From positions 17,848 to 81,847 of the IMG/VR virus record IMGVR_UViG_3300037264_003213: DNA of 64,000 nucleotides; one strand, 5' to 3'. The notes beneath the pieces are model-generated. The model did not search any database. It had not been told where the DNA came from and worked only from the letters and a program-made list of their open reading frames with translations. Within the stretch, counting starts at the first letter, position 1; each line of letters opens with the position of its first letter. A program made the translations under genes and the position numbers. Below, piece by piece: positions 51,208-59,534 of the stretch. This DNA comes from a virus.

Positions 51208-51486
51208 ATGATTAATTTGATTAAATTGGTTACTGGTGAGGAAGTGTTATCCAAGTATGAAGAAAACGATACTACGATGACTTTGAGCAATCCAATGAGA
51301 TTGCAACTGTCCCCGAAAGGGCTGGCGATGATTCCGCTGTCGCCGTTCATGAAAGAAAATGCCAAGATAATTATAGAGAAGAAAAATGTTCTTTATATTG
51401 TTGAAGCTGACGAAGATGTTATCAACGGTTACAACAGTCAATTTGGTGGCATTGTAATTGCTCCTCCTGGCTTGGTACTTGACTAA
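51208..51486 (+). CDS. Sm-like phage protein
   Basis: A 92-residue protein starting MINLIKLVTGEEVLSKYEEN, with LSNPMRLQLSPKGLAMIPLSPF and later YNSQFGGIVIAPP. This matches a family common in marine T4-like phages, for which a structure with an Sm-like fold has been reported. RNA binding is plausible. Overlaps the next gene by 1 bp. Confidence 0.75.
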   Translation: MINLIKLVTGEEVLSKYEENDTTMTLSNPMRLQLSPKGLAMIPLSPFMKENAKIIIEKKNVLYIVEADEDVINGYNSQFGGIVIAPPGLVLD

Positions 51487-51974
51487 TGGAAATCTTTGAA
51501 GTTCATATAACTGGTGATGAAAAGATCATAGAAGCAGCAAAGCCATTAAATATTAGAACAATAGTTATAGATTTGGTCAAACCTGACAAGTCATATTTTC
51601 GCACAGAGTATATGACTTCTCAGGCTTGTCGTTTTAACAATTATGATGAATGCAAGCTCTATGTCGATGATATTGTCGCCAAATTAACGGCTGCGGGTGT
51701 CAATATTGTGCGAGTTAAGATTGAATGTCCTTATTACCCACAATATAAAGATAGAAGTTTGTATTTTGAAGTTCATTACGGTGCTTACAACAATACTTAC
51801 CCATTGAGCAAAAACAAGGGAAAAAACCATTTTCTTTGTACCGTGAGAGAGTATAATAGAAGCAAGTATGACGATCTTGCCAGGAAGCATCTTCATTTTT
51901 TACCCACAATGGAATTGTGTCTCTATGACACAAATGTAGAAGAAGACAAGGATTGGTTTGATCTTTATGAGTGA
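51486..51974 (+). CDS. Hypothetical protein
   Basis: A 162-residue alpha/beta protein with an N-terminal ferredoxin-like pattern (MEIFEVHITGDEKIIEAAK) and later VNIVRVKIECPYYP. Seems soluble. Not recognised; co-directional and overlapping with both neighbours. Confidence 0.65.
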   Translation: MEIFEVHITGDEKIIEAAKPLNIRTIVIDLVKPDKSYFRTEYMTSQACRFNNYDECKLYVDDIVAKLTAAGVNIVRVKIECPYYPQYKDRSLYFEVHYGAYNNTYPLSKNKGKNHFLCTVREYNRSKYDDLARKHLHFLPTMELCLYDTNVEEDKDWFDLYE

Positions 51975-52326
51975 TAAACCTCTCACTTGGGATGATTTGT
52001 TTCCTGAACCACTTTGGGAAACTCCTTGTTTTATGGGCAGTAAGAGAAAGGTTTGTCTGGTCTGTGGATCAGCAAAAGCGATTTCTGTTCTTAGAACAAC
52101 TAGCACAGAGATATTCCCAATTTGTTCTGGTTGTTCTTTTAATTGGAATTTCTATGGATATGAAATTCTTAAAAAAATCAAACCAAAAACACTTATATGG
52201 AGTATAATTAAGTTTAAATTAATACATCCTTTTTATGATAGTCCCATATCAATATATAAGAATCTCAAGACCATAAATATTTGGTCTAGTAGGATGAAAA
52301 GGTATTTAAAGTCTAGAAAGGAATAA
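51967..52326 (+). CDS. Zinc-ribbon hypothetical protein
   Basis: A 119-residue protein with a split zinc ribbon (CLVCGSAKAISVL then CSGCSFNW), and a basic aromatic second half. Start at 51967 (MSDKPLTWDDLF). Not recognised further. Confidence 0.6.
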   Translation: MSDKPLTWDDLFPEPLWETPCFMGSKRKVCLVCGSAKAISVLRTTSTEIFPICSGCSFNWNFYGYEILKKIKPKTLIWSIIKFKLIHPFYDSPISIYKNLKTINIWSSRMKRYLKSRKE

Positions 52327-52328
52327 TC

Positions 52329-52706
52329 ATGAATAAAGACCTTGAGAAGAAATTAATTGATGAATTTCCAACATTCTTTAGAGATATGTATGGCGACATG
52401 ACTAAAACATGTATGCATTGGGGTTGTGCGCATGGTGACGGTTGGTTTAAAATACTCCACAACGCTTGTAAGAAAATTGCCAAGATTGATAAAGGCGCTT
52501 TTTATTTTGAGCAAATTAAAGAGAAGTTTGGTGGTCTAAGGCTTTACTGTGCAGGCGGAAATGAAAAAATATATAAGATAACTGATGAAGCGGAAAAAGA
52601 ATCTTATAAGACTTGTGAGCATTGCGGCACTAAGAAGGACGTAACGACAGAAGGCAAAGGTTGGATTTTAACTTTATGCAAAACATGCAGAGAAAAGCCT
52701 CTTTGA
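52329..52706 (+). CDS. Conserved phage hypothetical with zinc motif
   Basis: A 125-residue protein of a type often seen in phages. GCAHGDGWFKILHNAC, FEQIKEKFGGLRLYC and the end CEHCGTKKDV...LCKTC are recognisable blocks, function unknown. AAAGGA precedes the ATG. Confidence 0.7.
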   Translation: MNKDLEKKLIDEFPTFFRDMYGDMTKTCMHWGCAHGDGWFKILHNACKKIAKIDKGAFYFEQIKEKFGGLRLYCAGGNEKIYKITDEAEKESYKTCEHCGTKKDVTTEGKGWILTLCKTCREKPL

Positions 52707-52749
52707 CAATGGACAAATTTGTAGTATTGTATAGCGGGAGGTACTGCAA

Positions 52750-53115
52750 ATGGACCAAGATGAAGTTCTGAAAAAGCTGATTCTGCACGGTGTCGCCAAG
52801 TTGGACTTGGATCAGGCAGTAGAAAGACCTTTTTCTATCCGAGAAGAGAAGGAGATTCTTGATAGATTCTCCGATGTTGATTGTAATGACACGATTCACC
52901 TTTCAATTTATAAAGAGCGAAAAGAGTCAGATCGGCTTTTTTCAAAGGGAGCGTTTAATCGCTTCCTGCACACTGTTCGCCTATTCATAGGTGGGCGTAT
53001 CCTTGGTTACTTCCGCAAATATAATGACTGCCCGCAAGTTGCGGTTGTTACTATTACTGTTGAGTACATGACGAAAGAAGAATTTGACAAACATACATGG
53101 TCACGAACCTTGTAG
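52750..53115 (+). CDS. Hypothetical protein
   Basis: A 121-residue protein (MDQDEVLKKLILHGVAK) with a GGGAGG site 7 nt upstream, and TTGACA with a weak -10 in the short gap before it. Alpha/beta with a hydrophobic centre. Not recognised. Overlaps the convergent gene by 15 bp. Confidence 0.62.
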   Translation: MDQDEVLKKLILHGVAKLDLDQAVERPFSIREEKEILDRFSDVDCNDTIHLSIYKERKESDRLFSKGAFNRFLHTVRLFIGGRILGYFRKYNDCPQVAVVTITVEYMTKEEFDKHTWSRTL

Positions 53116-53430
53116 TTTGTCTATAATGCCGTCAATTTCGGCTTGGATTTGATTGATTTTCTCCCTTTTTTGTGGGTCAAGATGGCTCAAATGGTTACAG
53201 GTATTTGCTAGACGGGTTAAGTTAAAAATGATATCTTGATCGACTTGGACACCATGCGCAATCCTTAAAAATCCTCTAACTCCACGCAACATGTCATCGG
53301 CGTCGGTGGCTGCTCTAAAATCAGATGATGTATATTGGCCCATACGATCTCTGGCTTTTTTGAGAGTTTCAATTGCATCATTATTAACGTATTGATTTGT
53401 GGCTTCTAGCCAAATAGAGAACTTTTTCAC
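53101..53430 (-). CDS. Probable head-packaged protein with F-x-x-W-L-E-A tag
   Basis: A 109-residue protein with a GTG start, beginning M-KKFSIWLEATNQYVN; this is one of the best matches to the shared N-terminal peptide. The rest is an all-helical domain (DAIETLKKARDRMGQ). A late-promoter-like box lies 5 bp upstream of the start. No Shine-Dalgarno site. Confidence 0.65.
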   Translation of the reverse strand: MKKFSIWLEATNQYVNNDAIETLKKARDRMGQYTSSDFRAATDADDMLRGVRGFLRIAHGVQVDQDIIFNLTRLANTCNHLSHLDPQKREKINQIQAEIDGIIDKLQGS

Positions 53431-53435
53431 ATGTT

Positions 53436-53443
53436 TATTTATG
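53436..53443 (-). promoter_or_regulatory. Late-promoter-like box CATAAATA
   Basis: One mismatch to TATAAATA, on the minus strand, 5 bp from the GTG start at 53430. Confidence 0.45.
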
Positions 53444-53458
53444 AAAGAAAGGGCTTAA

Positions 53459-53761
53459 ATGAGAACTAATTTATTGGAAGAATTGAAGCTAGGCAAGAAG
53501 ATCAAAGTAAAACATCCAGAGTATGACTTTACAATTCATGCACAAGTCAAGCTGGAGGATGGCAAAACGGAGCCGACTATTAAACTTGAAAGGATCAACT
53601 TGCCACAGAAGGCAAAAAAGGGAGAAAAGTACCTTTTGAAGCTAGTTCATATTTACTGTTTCGACGTGATGTGCAATAATCTGCTTGATGACGTATTGAA
53701 GAGTCGGGAATATCAAAAAGTCATGGGTGGATTGTATGATAAGCAAACAGTTAATCGCTAG
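53459..53761 (+). CDS. Hypothetical protein
   Basis: A 100-residue basic beta-rich protein (MRTNLLEELKLGKKIKVKH). AAAGGGC lies before the ATG. Not recognised. Confidence 0.6.
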   Translation: MRTNLLEELKLGKKIKVKHPEYDFTIHAQVKLEDGKTEPTIKLERINLPQKAKKGEKYLLKLVHIYCFDVMCNNLLDDVLKSREYQKVMGGLYDKQTVNR

Positions 53762-53765
53762 CATA

Positions 53766-54026
53766 ATGAGCGACAAGCCAGATGCCGATGCAAACTATAT
53801 TTATAAAAAGCTAAAAGAAAACGAAGATATTACAAGTAGTATTAAATCGGCAAATAAAGAAATAGAGGCAGAGTGTAAAAAACACGAAACTACAATAAAG
53901 GAAATAAAGCTAAAGATAACCACACTGCAAAAAAAGTGCGCTCATTGGTCTAAAACATACCATCCAGACCCATCTGGAAACAATGATTCATATTATGAAT
54001 GTGAAAGCTGTGGGAAGTATTTATAA
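53766..54026 (+). CDS. Coiled-coil protein with C-terminal zinc pair
   Basis: An 86-residue protein from the ATG at 53766 (MSDKPDADANYIYKKL). A Lys/Glu-rich coiled coil is followed by KKCAHWSKTYHPDP and YECESCGKYL, a C..H..C-x-x-C zinc site. Its transcript ends at the terminator at 54028. Confidence 0.6.
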   Translation: MSDKPDADANYIYKKLKENEDITSSIKSANKEIEAECKKHETTIKEIKLKITTLQKKCAHWSKTYHPDPSGNNDSYYECESCGKYL

Positions 54027-54027
54027 A

Positions 54028-54066
54028 AATAAGCCCTGGCAAAAGACGCCAGGGCTTATTTGTTAA
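54028..54066. terminator. Bidirectional rho-independent terminator
   Basis: AATAAGCCCTGGC and GCCAGGGCTTATT form a 13-bp stem with a 7-nt loop. T-rich sequence follows on both strands, so it serves both the gene ending at 54026 and the convergent gene ending at 54063. Confidence 0.9.
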
Positions 54067-54278
54067 AGCATTCCTTTAACTTTATTGACCACATGTATGA
54101 ATTGGTTTCTTATCTTGTGTTTTTTCCATTGCCAACGCTGTATTTCTTGGTCGCATTCGGCTATATCTTGGTTCAGGTTTTCAACCACTTGCATTAGCTG
54201 GGTGATTTGGGGTTTGGGCTTCTGTTCAATCCTTGTTTCAAAAAAGTCATCCTTGGTCAGTGTTCGCAGTGTCAGCAT
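54063..54278 (-). CDS. Coiled-coil small protein
   Basis: A 71-residue protein (MLTLRTLTKDDFFETRIEQK) with a central helix of heptad type. TAGGAG lies 8 nt before the ATG, a good translation signal. Not recognised. Confidence 0.65.
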   Translation of the reverse strand: MLTLRTLTKDDFFETRIEQKPKPQITQLMQVVENLNQDIAECDQEIQRWQWKKHKIRNQFIHVVNKVKGML

Positions 54279-54349
54279 GGTTCGATCTCCTAATCCAGTT
54301 GCGAATCTCGAAACGATACGGTTATTCTTGTTTTAGACGCTCCAACGTC

Positions 54350-54375
54350 AATAGAAAAATTTGAATTTTTCTATT
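54350..54375. repeat. 12-bp perfect inverted repeat in a divergent promoter region
   Basis: AATAGAAAAATT-TG-AATTTTTCTATT lies in the 188-bp gap between divergent genes (54279-54466). It may be an operator or an AT-rich hairpin. The rest of the gap shows nothing clear. Confidence 0.6.
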
Positions 54376-54466
54376 TTACTTTTGTCGCCTATATCTCTAT
54401 GCAATTCTCGTTCCACAAATCAAAAATTTGTGATGTTTGTCGTATCCTTTTACTCTATTTAATGTT

Positions 54467-54952
54467 ATGAGAAAAACCAAAGATTTAGATGAGTTCTTCT
54501 TGGAACGTAATGGTGAGCGGGTTAAGGTCGTTTCTTACGATCTTGAACTGCTTTCGCCCACGTCCCTTGCTTATTGGGCTGGGTTGCCCGCAAGTAAAAT
54601 CACACTTTCGGGAATGATCTTTCTTTGTGATCGTCTGTCTAGTTTTTTTTACGGGGAAGGCCAAGACCTGCGTGCGAAGCCAGTACCACCTGACCTTTCA
54701 GAAGTAATTATTGAAGTTTGGCATACCAATGACAGAAAACTTTATACATTTGAACATAGTTTCAGATTGTATAATGTCGTTCCAGGGAATGTTCATGTTC
54801 ATGTTCATGTGGGCTATATCGACCTTGGTTTTGACAAAATCGAAATTTGCGAAGCGGACAAGAGACGGGTTACGATTAATGAGGATTGTTGGTTAAACCC
54901 AGAATATTTAAAGGAGACTAATGAATCTAAAGTTATACTCAATGAAAAATGA
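54467..54952 (+). CDS. Hypothetical protein
   Basis: A 161-residue protein from the ATG at 54467 (MRKTKDLDEFFLERNGERV), alpha/beta with a HVHVHVG strand. Not recognised. Its end overlaps the next start by 32 bp. Confidence 0.62.
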   Translation: MRKTKDLDEFFLERNGERVKVVSYDLELLSPTSLAYWAGLPASKITLSGMIFLCDRLSSFFYGEGQDLRAKPVPPDLSEVIIEVWHTNDRKLYTFEHSFRLYNVVPGNVHVHVHVGYIDLGFDKIEICEADKRRVTINEDCWLNPEYLKETNESKVILNEK

Positions 54953-55319
54953 TCTATTAGAATTGTCGATAGAACCAGCAAGACCACAAATCAAGATAGC
55001 AGAAATATTTTTTGAAGACGTTTGGCATCCCTGGCACTGCGATTGGCAAAAATTGATAATCAAGGATTTCCATGAAGATTTTGAGACGGTTAAAAATAAG
55101 ATTATTCAATACTACAAAGATGAAAAGAACAGTTGCACATTAGAAAACGGTGGAATTATACGAAAACCAGGACGGGCAGAATTAAGCACTACGGAAGAGG
55201 AATGGCAACTCGATAATTGTAAAATCGTGGATTGTCAAATTGATGAAGAAAACAAAAAGATTGAATTAGGATTGTGGTATGATGGAGTTTCTTATAAAGT
55301 GTTGAAGAGTGAATATTGA
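54921..55319 (+). CDS. Hypothetical protein
   Basis: A 132-residue protein, supported by AAAGGAG 5-6 nt before the ATG. Acidic, mixed fold (IAEIFFEDVWHPWHCDWQ). Not recognised. Confidence 0.62.
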   Translation: MNLKLYSMKNDLLELSIEPARPQIKIAEIFFEDVWHPWHCDWQKLIIKDFHEDFETVKNKIIQYYKDEKNSCTLENGGIIRKPGRAELSTTEEEWQLDNCKIVDCQIDEENKKIELGLWYDGVSYKVLKSEY

Positions 55320-55385
55320 TCCAAAAAACTTGTTGATTTTTCGTGTTCAAAACGGTAGCATGTCATCAACTCAAAGGAGATTCCC

Positions 55386-56237
55386 ATGTCTGATGAAGTC
55401 AACATTACCGCCAGCATTCCCAAGGCGACCGAAATCGCTTTTTGTTTTGACACCACAGGAAGTATGCAACCATGCATAGCCAATGTCCGCAAGCATATAG
55501 AGAAAACCTGTGAAGAACTATTTAAGGATATTCCTGGTCTAAAGATCGGGTTTATCTCTCATGGTGATTATTGCGACAATGATAATTGCTATCACGTCCA
55601 GATGTTCACCAATGATGAGAAAAAGGTTTATCAATTCATTCGTAACACGCCAAATACTGGTGGCGGCGATGCGCCTGAGTGTTATGAACTAGCTCTTAAT
55701 CTAGCCAAGACACTAGGCTGGACAGTTGATAAGAAGAACCGTGGCGTTCTTGTTATGATTGGCGATGCCGAACCACACGATAAGGATTATCCACAGAATA
55801 AAGATAAACTTGAGTGGAAGAAAGAGCTTGAAGACTTGAAGGAAATGGGTGTCAATGTCTATCCACTTCAATGTCTTTATAATGGACGAAATGATGGTCC
55901 CAACAAGTTCTGGCAGTCGATTAGTCAGATCATGGACACTCCGCTTTTGAAGTTGCAAGACTTTGAAGAAGCTAATTTGGCAGTCCGCTCTTATGCTCAC
56001 GCATCTGGCGGTTCTGCTAGATATGCAGCCTATGAAAAGAAACTGGTAGACGAAGGCACTTCAATGTCTCCGTCTATTATGTCTTTGAATGCTGCTCTGC
56101 GTGATGAATCGAGCAAGTATGACGTAATCGAAGAGATTACTGGCGAGATTACTGGCGAGATTCCTGTTGCCACCTCTGCTCCTAAAGTCACACCAACCAA
56201 GAAGCCAAGGGGCAGGCCGAAGAAGGAAAAGCTATAA
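55386..56237 (+). CDS. von Willebrand factor A domain protein with AT-hook tail
   Basis: A 283-residue protein. EIAFCFDTTGSMQP carries the MIDAS D-x-T-x-S (Asp22, Thr24, Ser26). NTGGGDAPECYELALNLA and GVLVMIGDAEPH complete the vWA metal site. The last residues KKPRGRPKKEK are a classical AT-hook, so the protein may bring a vWA adaptor to AT-rich DNA. Strong RBS (AAAGGAG, 6 nt). TTGATT-17-TAGCAT upstream is a possible host-type promoter. vWA proteins often partner with MoxR-type ATPases, none of which is seen here. Confidence 0.85.
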   Translation: MSDEVNITASIPKATEIAFCFDTTGSMQPCIANVRKHIEKTCEELFKDIPGLKIGFISHGDYCDNDNCYHVQMFTNDEKKVYQFIRNTPNTGGGDAPECYELALNLAKTLGWTVDKKNRGVLVMIGDAEPHDKDYPQNKDKLEWKKELEDLKEMGVNVYPLQCLYNGRNDGPNKFWQSISQIMDTPLLKLQDFEEANLAVRSYAHASGGSARYAAYEKKLVDEGTSMSPSIMSLNAALRDESSKYDVIEEITGEITGEIPVATSAPKVTPTKKPRGRPKKEKL

Positions 56238-56272
56238 TTTGGTTAGACTTTATAAGTTAATAGGTATTTCTA

Positions 56273-57169
56273 ATGTTCAAAATTCTTTCCATAGACGGCG
56301 GTGGAATGCATGGTTATGCGGATTTAATAATCTTGCAAAAAATAGTTGATAGGTGCCCAAAGTTCCTTGAGAATGTTGATTTAATTGCGGGAACTTCAAT
56401 TGGCGGTATTCTTGCTCTTGGGTTTGCATTAGGGCATAGCGTCAATGAAGTAAGCCAGAATTTCATAAGGGGTATCCCATTAGCCTTTAATACAAATACA
56501 GCAAGGCTTATTGGATTCTATGCTGGTATTTGCCCAAAATACGACAATAGCAAATTCAAGGTTTTTTTGCGTAGTGTTTACGGTTCCGCCAAAATTGGAG
56601 ACTTAAAGAAAAAGGTGGTAATTCCCACTTTTTGTTTGGATGATGAAGCTTCTAGCCATCGCCGTTGGCGAGCTAAAATATTTCACAATTTTGAGGGTGC
56701 CGATAGTGACGGAAATACTAAACTGGTAGATATGGCGATGGCCACATCTGCGGTCCCTGTTTTCTTCCCAACATACGATAAGTATGTTGATGGGGCATTG
56801 ATAGCAAATAATCCAGCACTATGCGCGGTTGCACAGACACAAGACCCACGAAACACTGAAATCAGGCCCAATAGAAACGAAATAGCAGTTTTGTCGATTG
56901 GGACAATTAGAGATATTTATATTGAGCAAAAAAATGCGCAATGGGGTTATTTCATGTGGTCACGCTCTATTTTTCACATAATTACAGAGCGAGATACACT
57001 GGTAACAAACTATATGGCCAGCCTGCTTTTGGGCGACAATTATCATCGTATAGAACCAGTGATAAATGGCCCTATGGATAACTTTGAAGAAGTGTCAGCC
57101 ATTGCGCAAGTTGGCAAAGATTATCCAATAGAAGACACCATTAAATGGGTAGAAAAACATTGGAGATAA
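56273..57169 (+). CDS. Patatin-like phospholipase
   Basis: A 298-residue enzyme with SIDGGGMHGYA (oxyanion loop), IAGTSIGGILAL with nucleophile Ser42, and KYVDGALIANNP with Asp173, i.e. the complete Ser-Asp dyad. Patatins cleave acyl chains from phospholipids. Relatives include the CBASS effector CapV. In a phage it may aid lysis or alter the host membrane. No signal peptide. Followed 1 bp later by a small gene. Confidence 0.92.
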   Translation: MFKILSIDGGGMHGYADLIILQKIVDRCPKFLENVDLIAGTSIGGILALGFALGHSVNEVSQNFIRGIPLAFNTNTARLIGFYAGICPKYDNSKFKVFLRSVYGSAKIGDLKKKVVIPTFCLDDEASSHRRWRAKIFHNFEGADSDGNTKLVDMAMATSAVPVFFPTYDKYVDGALIANNPALCAVAQTQDPRNTEIRPNRNEIAVLSIGTIRDIYIEQKNAQWGYFMWSRSIFHIITERDTLVTNYMASLLLGDNYHRIEPVINGPMDNFEEVSAIAQVGKDYPIEDTIKWVEKHWR

Positions 57170-57170
57170 T

Positions 57171-57497
57171 ATGCAATTAGAATTGTTTGCGAAGCGTTAT
57201 CCAGAAATTGCTGATATCAAGCAGTATGCAAGAATCGGCTGTGGTAGTACCCAGCTAGACGGTTGGTACTATCCAGGCGAACTAAGAAAAATTGCCGATT
57301 TCTTAGAAAAAGTAGAAAAGGATTTCTACAATTGGTATGCTGAAGTCAGAAAACTTGACGATCAGCTTGAAGAAGAACCTGTCAATATATATTGGCATGA
57401 CTTCTGTGACGGTAAAACACCGCACCAATCTTATAAAGAAAGTGGAAAAACATATGGAAGAAAAAAGATTAAGCTAACAGAACCAGTGGTAGATTAA
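57171..57497 (+). CDS. Hypothetical protein
   Basis: A 108-residue protein (MQLELFAKRYPEIADIKQY), helical, with an aromatic WHDFCDGKTPHQSY segment. Next to the patatin gene and possibly co-translated. Not recognised. Confidence 0.6.
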   Translation: MQLELFAKRYPEIADIKQYARIGCGSTQLDGWYYPGELRKIADFLEKVEKDFYNWYAEVRKLDDQLEEEPVNIYWHDFCDGKTPHQSYKESGKTYGRKKIKLTEPVVD

Positions 57498-57522
57498 CCT
57501 ACAACGGAGGTTGTTTTAGATA

Positions 57523-58551
57523 ATGTTCAATTCACATCTTCCATTAGACACAGCAGAAAGCATCGAGTCCTACAAGTATCATGATCCAAGAATCCTTAAT
57601 GAAGAAAAAAATCTGCTTTTTAAGAGCATGTGGAACTATGTGGGCAGAAGAGACGAATTGCCAAAAGTAGGTTCATATTTCACAACCATTATAAATGATG
57701 AACCAGTCGTTGTTGTAAGAAATGAAAATGGCATTGCTGCCTATTCAAACGTTTGTCGGCACCGTGGGACTGTCCTAGCAGAAGGTTGTGGACATACGAA
57801 CAAATTCATATGTCCTTATCACGGTTGGACTTATAACTTGAATGGAGAATTACTTGGTTGCACAGAGCCTGATGGTTGGCAAAAACTGGATAAAAAAGCG
57901 AACCATTTACCTTCTTTTGAGGTCCGTAGTATTGGCCCGTGGCTTTTCGTAAACTCCAAACAAAACATTCCTTGGGAGCGATTTATCAAGGGATTGGTGC
58001 TACCGCCGTTGGATAGATTTGAATGGAAATGGAGAGAAGTTTTCCACGTCAAATGCAACTGGAAGGTATTCGTAGATAACTACGTCGATGGTGGGTATCA
58101 TATTCCTTATGCTCATAAGGGTTTGGCTGCTGTAGCCGACTATTCCAAGTATGAGACGAAGCTAGAAGAATTCATTATAAGTCAAACGGTGCCCCTAAAC
58201 CATGAAGGTTCAATGCACGGCGTTCGCAAGGGAATGGCGTACTATGTTTGGCTATTCCCTAACTTTATGATTAACGTATCAGAAGGCACAATGGATACAA
58301 ATTGGGTTGTGCCTATTGATGCGGAAAATTGCAAAGTTACATTTGACTTTTACTTCACGCCTGAATTTGATAAGACTCACCAACACGATAGCAAGATGGT
58401 GTCAGACCAAATTCAGGAAGAAGATATAAAAATATGTGAAAGAGTTCAATTAGGGTTACACAGCAGTCGATACAGTGTTGGACGCTATCATAACCCAAGG
58501 GAAGCTGGCATCTACCATTTCCATAAACTCTTACATAGGTTTATAGGATGA
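57523..58551 (+). CDS. Rieske non-heme iron oxygenase (choline-monooxygenase-like)
   Basis: A 342-residue alpha-subunit-type oxygenase. The Rieske cluster ligands are C78-R-H80 (SNVCRHRGT) and C97-P-Y-H100 (CPYHGWTY). The mononuclear iron site is FVDNYVDGGYHIPYAHKG with H193 and H198 and, near the C terminus, QIQEEDIKICERVQ with an Asp ligand. The NYVDGGYHIPYAH block is close to choline/quaternary-amine oxygenases and related ring hydroxylases. GGAGG lies upstream. No ferredoxin or reductase gene is seen, so host partners are needed. Substrate unknown. Confidence 0.92.
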   Translation: MFNSHLPLDTAESIESYKYHDPRILNEEKNLLFKSMWNYVGRRDELPKVGSYFTTIINDEPVVVVRNENGIAAYSNVCRHRGTVLAEGCGHTNKFICPYHGWTYNLNGELLGCTEPDGWQKLDKKANHLPSFEVRSIGPWLFVNSKQNIPWERFIKGLVLPPLDRFEWKWREVFHVKCNWKVFVDNYVDGGYHIPYAHKGLAAVADYSKYETKLEEFIISQTVPLNHEGSMHGVRKGMAYYVWLFPNFMINVSEGTMDTNWVVPIDAENCKVTFDFYFTPEFDKTHQHDSKMVSDQIQEEDIKICERVQLGLHSSRYSVGRYHNPREAGIYHFHKLLHRFIG

Positions 58552-58907
58552 GTAAAGAAGAAAAGGAAACCGCACATTTCCATTCTGGTTGGGACCATTT
58601 CACCCCTGAACCTGGCAAGCAAAAGGAAATGTTTTGCCGCGTCTGTAAAGAGAAGATGGACGTGCAAAGAAATCTAAATGGACCTACAGGTTTTGTGGAG
58701 GCTATGGGTAAAGGGAAACATGCACATGATAGTTTCTCTTGCCCATTTGCGCAAGAGGACTGGCATAATCAGGTGCGTGTTCTTTTGGAGAGAATACAGA
58801 AGGAAACCAGTCGCACCATAGCGAAGCTGCTTAAGAAGGAAGCTAAGCAGGTTTTGAAGACACGGAAAACCACCTTAAAGCGATATTGGAAAGGATCATT
58901 CCTATGA
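58548..58907 (+). CDS. Hypothetical zinc-binding basic protein
   Basis: A 119-residue protein coupled to the Rieske gene (ATGA). CRVCKEKM and further His/Cys suggest a zinc site, and the C-terminal half is a Lys-rich helix. Not recognised. Confidence 0.6.
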   Translation: MSKEEKETAHFHSGWDHFTPEPGKQKEMFCRVCKEKMDVQRNLNGPTGFVEAMGKGKHAHDSFSCPFAQEDWHNQVRVLLERIQKETSRTIAKLLKKEAKQVLKTRKTTLKRYWKGSFL

Positions 58908-59197
58908 TATCTTTCGACGTTGCTAAAGTAGACAAAGTTCAGGGATTTCAGAAATTCCTTTATGAAATAAGGAATAAAAGTGGCGGTCTGGTCATGTCGC
59001 TGATTATTCCGCCAGTTTATAAGGATTTAATGCTAAATCCTAAAATAGAAGACGTTATTGATGAAAGTCAAGACTTCTACCTCTATGGTTGGTATAATCA
59101 ACACAGTTTTCCAATCTATGTTGACAAAGAATTAACCGACTCTATTTACATTATTGGCAACATCAAGACAAACAAAGTCAAGGTGCATAATGGATAA
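58904..59197 (+). CDS. Hypothetical protein
   Basis: A 97-residue protein (MISFDVAKVDKVQGFQKFL), start in the ATGA overlap with the previous gene. Mixed alpha/beta. Not recognised. Confidence 0.6.
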   Translation: MISFDVAKVDKVQGFQKFLYEIRNKSGGLVMSLIIPPVYKDLMLNPKIEDVIDESQDFYLYGWYNQHSFPIYVDKELTDSIYIIGNIKTNKVKVHNG

Positions 59198-59534
59198 TGA
59201 CTTGCGAGAAATGTCCGATATGCAACTCATAGACGAAGTGATGAAGTTGCGGGCAGGCATTCGCAAGCATCGTGACCAGAAAGCTGACGAAAATTGCTGG
59301 TTAGATGACCAGTTTTATCTCTATGGATTACTTCCAGAGAAGATAAATGCCGACCCACAGTTGCCAGACAAAGACTTGATGATGATTAATTGCTCACGCT
59401 ATTACGATTGTCGTAAAGCTGGGAAACTTTACATTCCTTTAACGGAGTTGCCAAATGACGATCAAAGAAACAATCCGAAAACAGATAGTCGAGACTACAA
59501 AGTTACGGATGGAGAATCAGAAGAACGTCCTTAA
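59190..59534 (+). CDS. Conserved-type phage hypothetical
   Basis: A 114-residue protein from the ATG at 59190. MSDMQLIDEVMKLRAGIRKH followed by a CWLDD region resembles a small phage family of unknown function. Its end overlaps the YqeY gene by 80 bp in another frame. Confidence 0.6.
   Translation: MDNDLREMSDMQLIDEVMKLRAGIRKHRDQKADENCWLDDQFYLYGLLPEKINADPQLPDKDLMMINCSRYYDCRKAGKLYIPLTELPNDDQRNNPKTDSRDYKVTDGESEERP

Noticed and set aside
52704-52731. Sigma70 promoter before 52750 (TTGACA)
   Set aside because: The -35 is perfect, but no good -10 lies at 16-18 bp, so it is not listed as a feature.
54085-54336. Plus-strand frame opposite 54063-54278
   Set aside because: The minus-strand gene has a strong RBS and coiled-coil pattern; the plus frame is Cys/Trp/Ser-rich shadow sequence.
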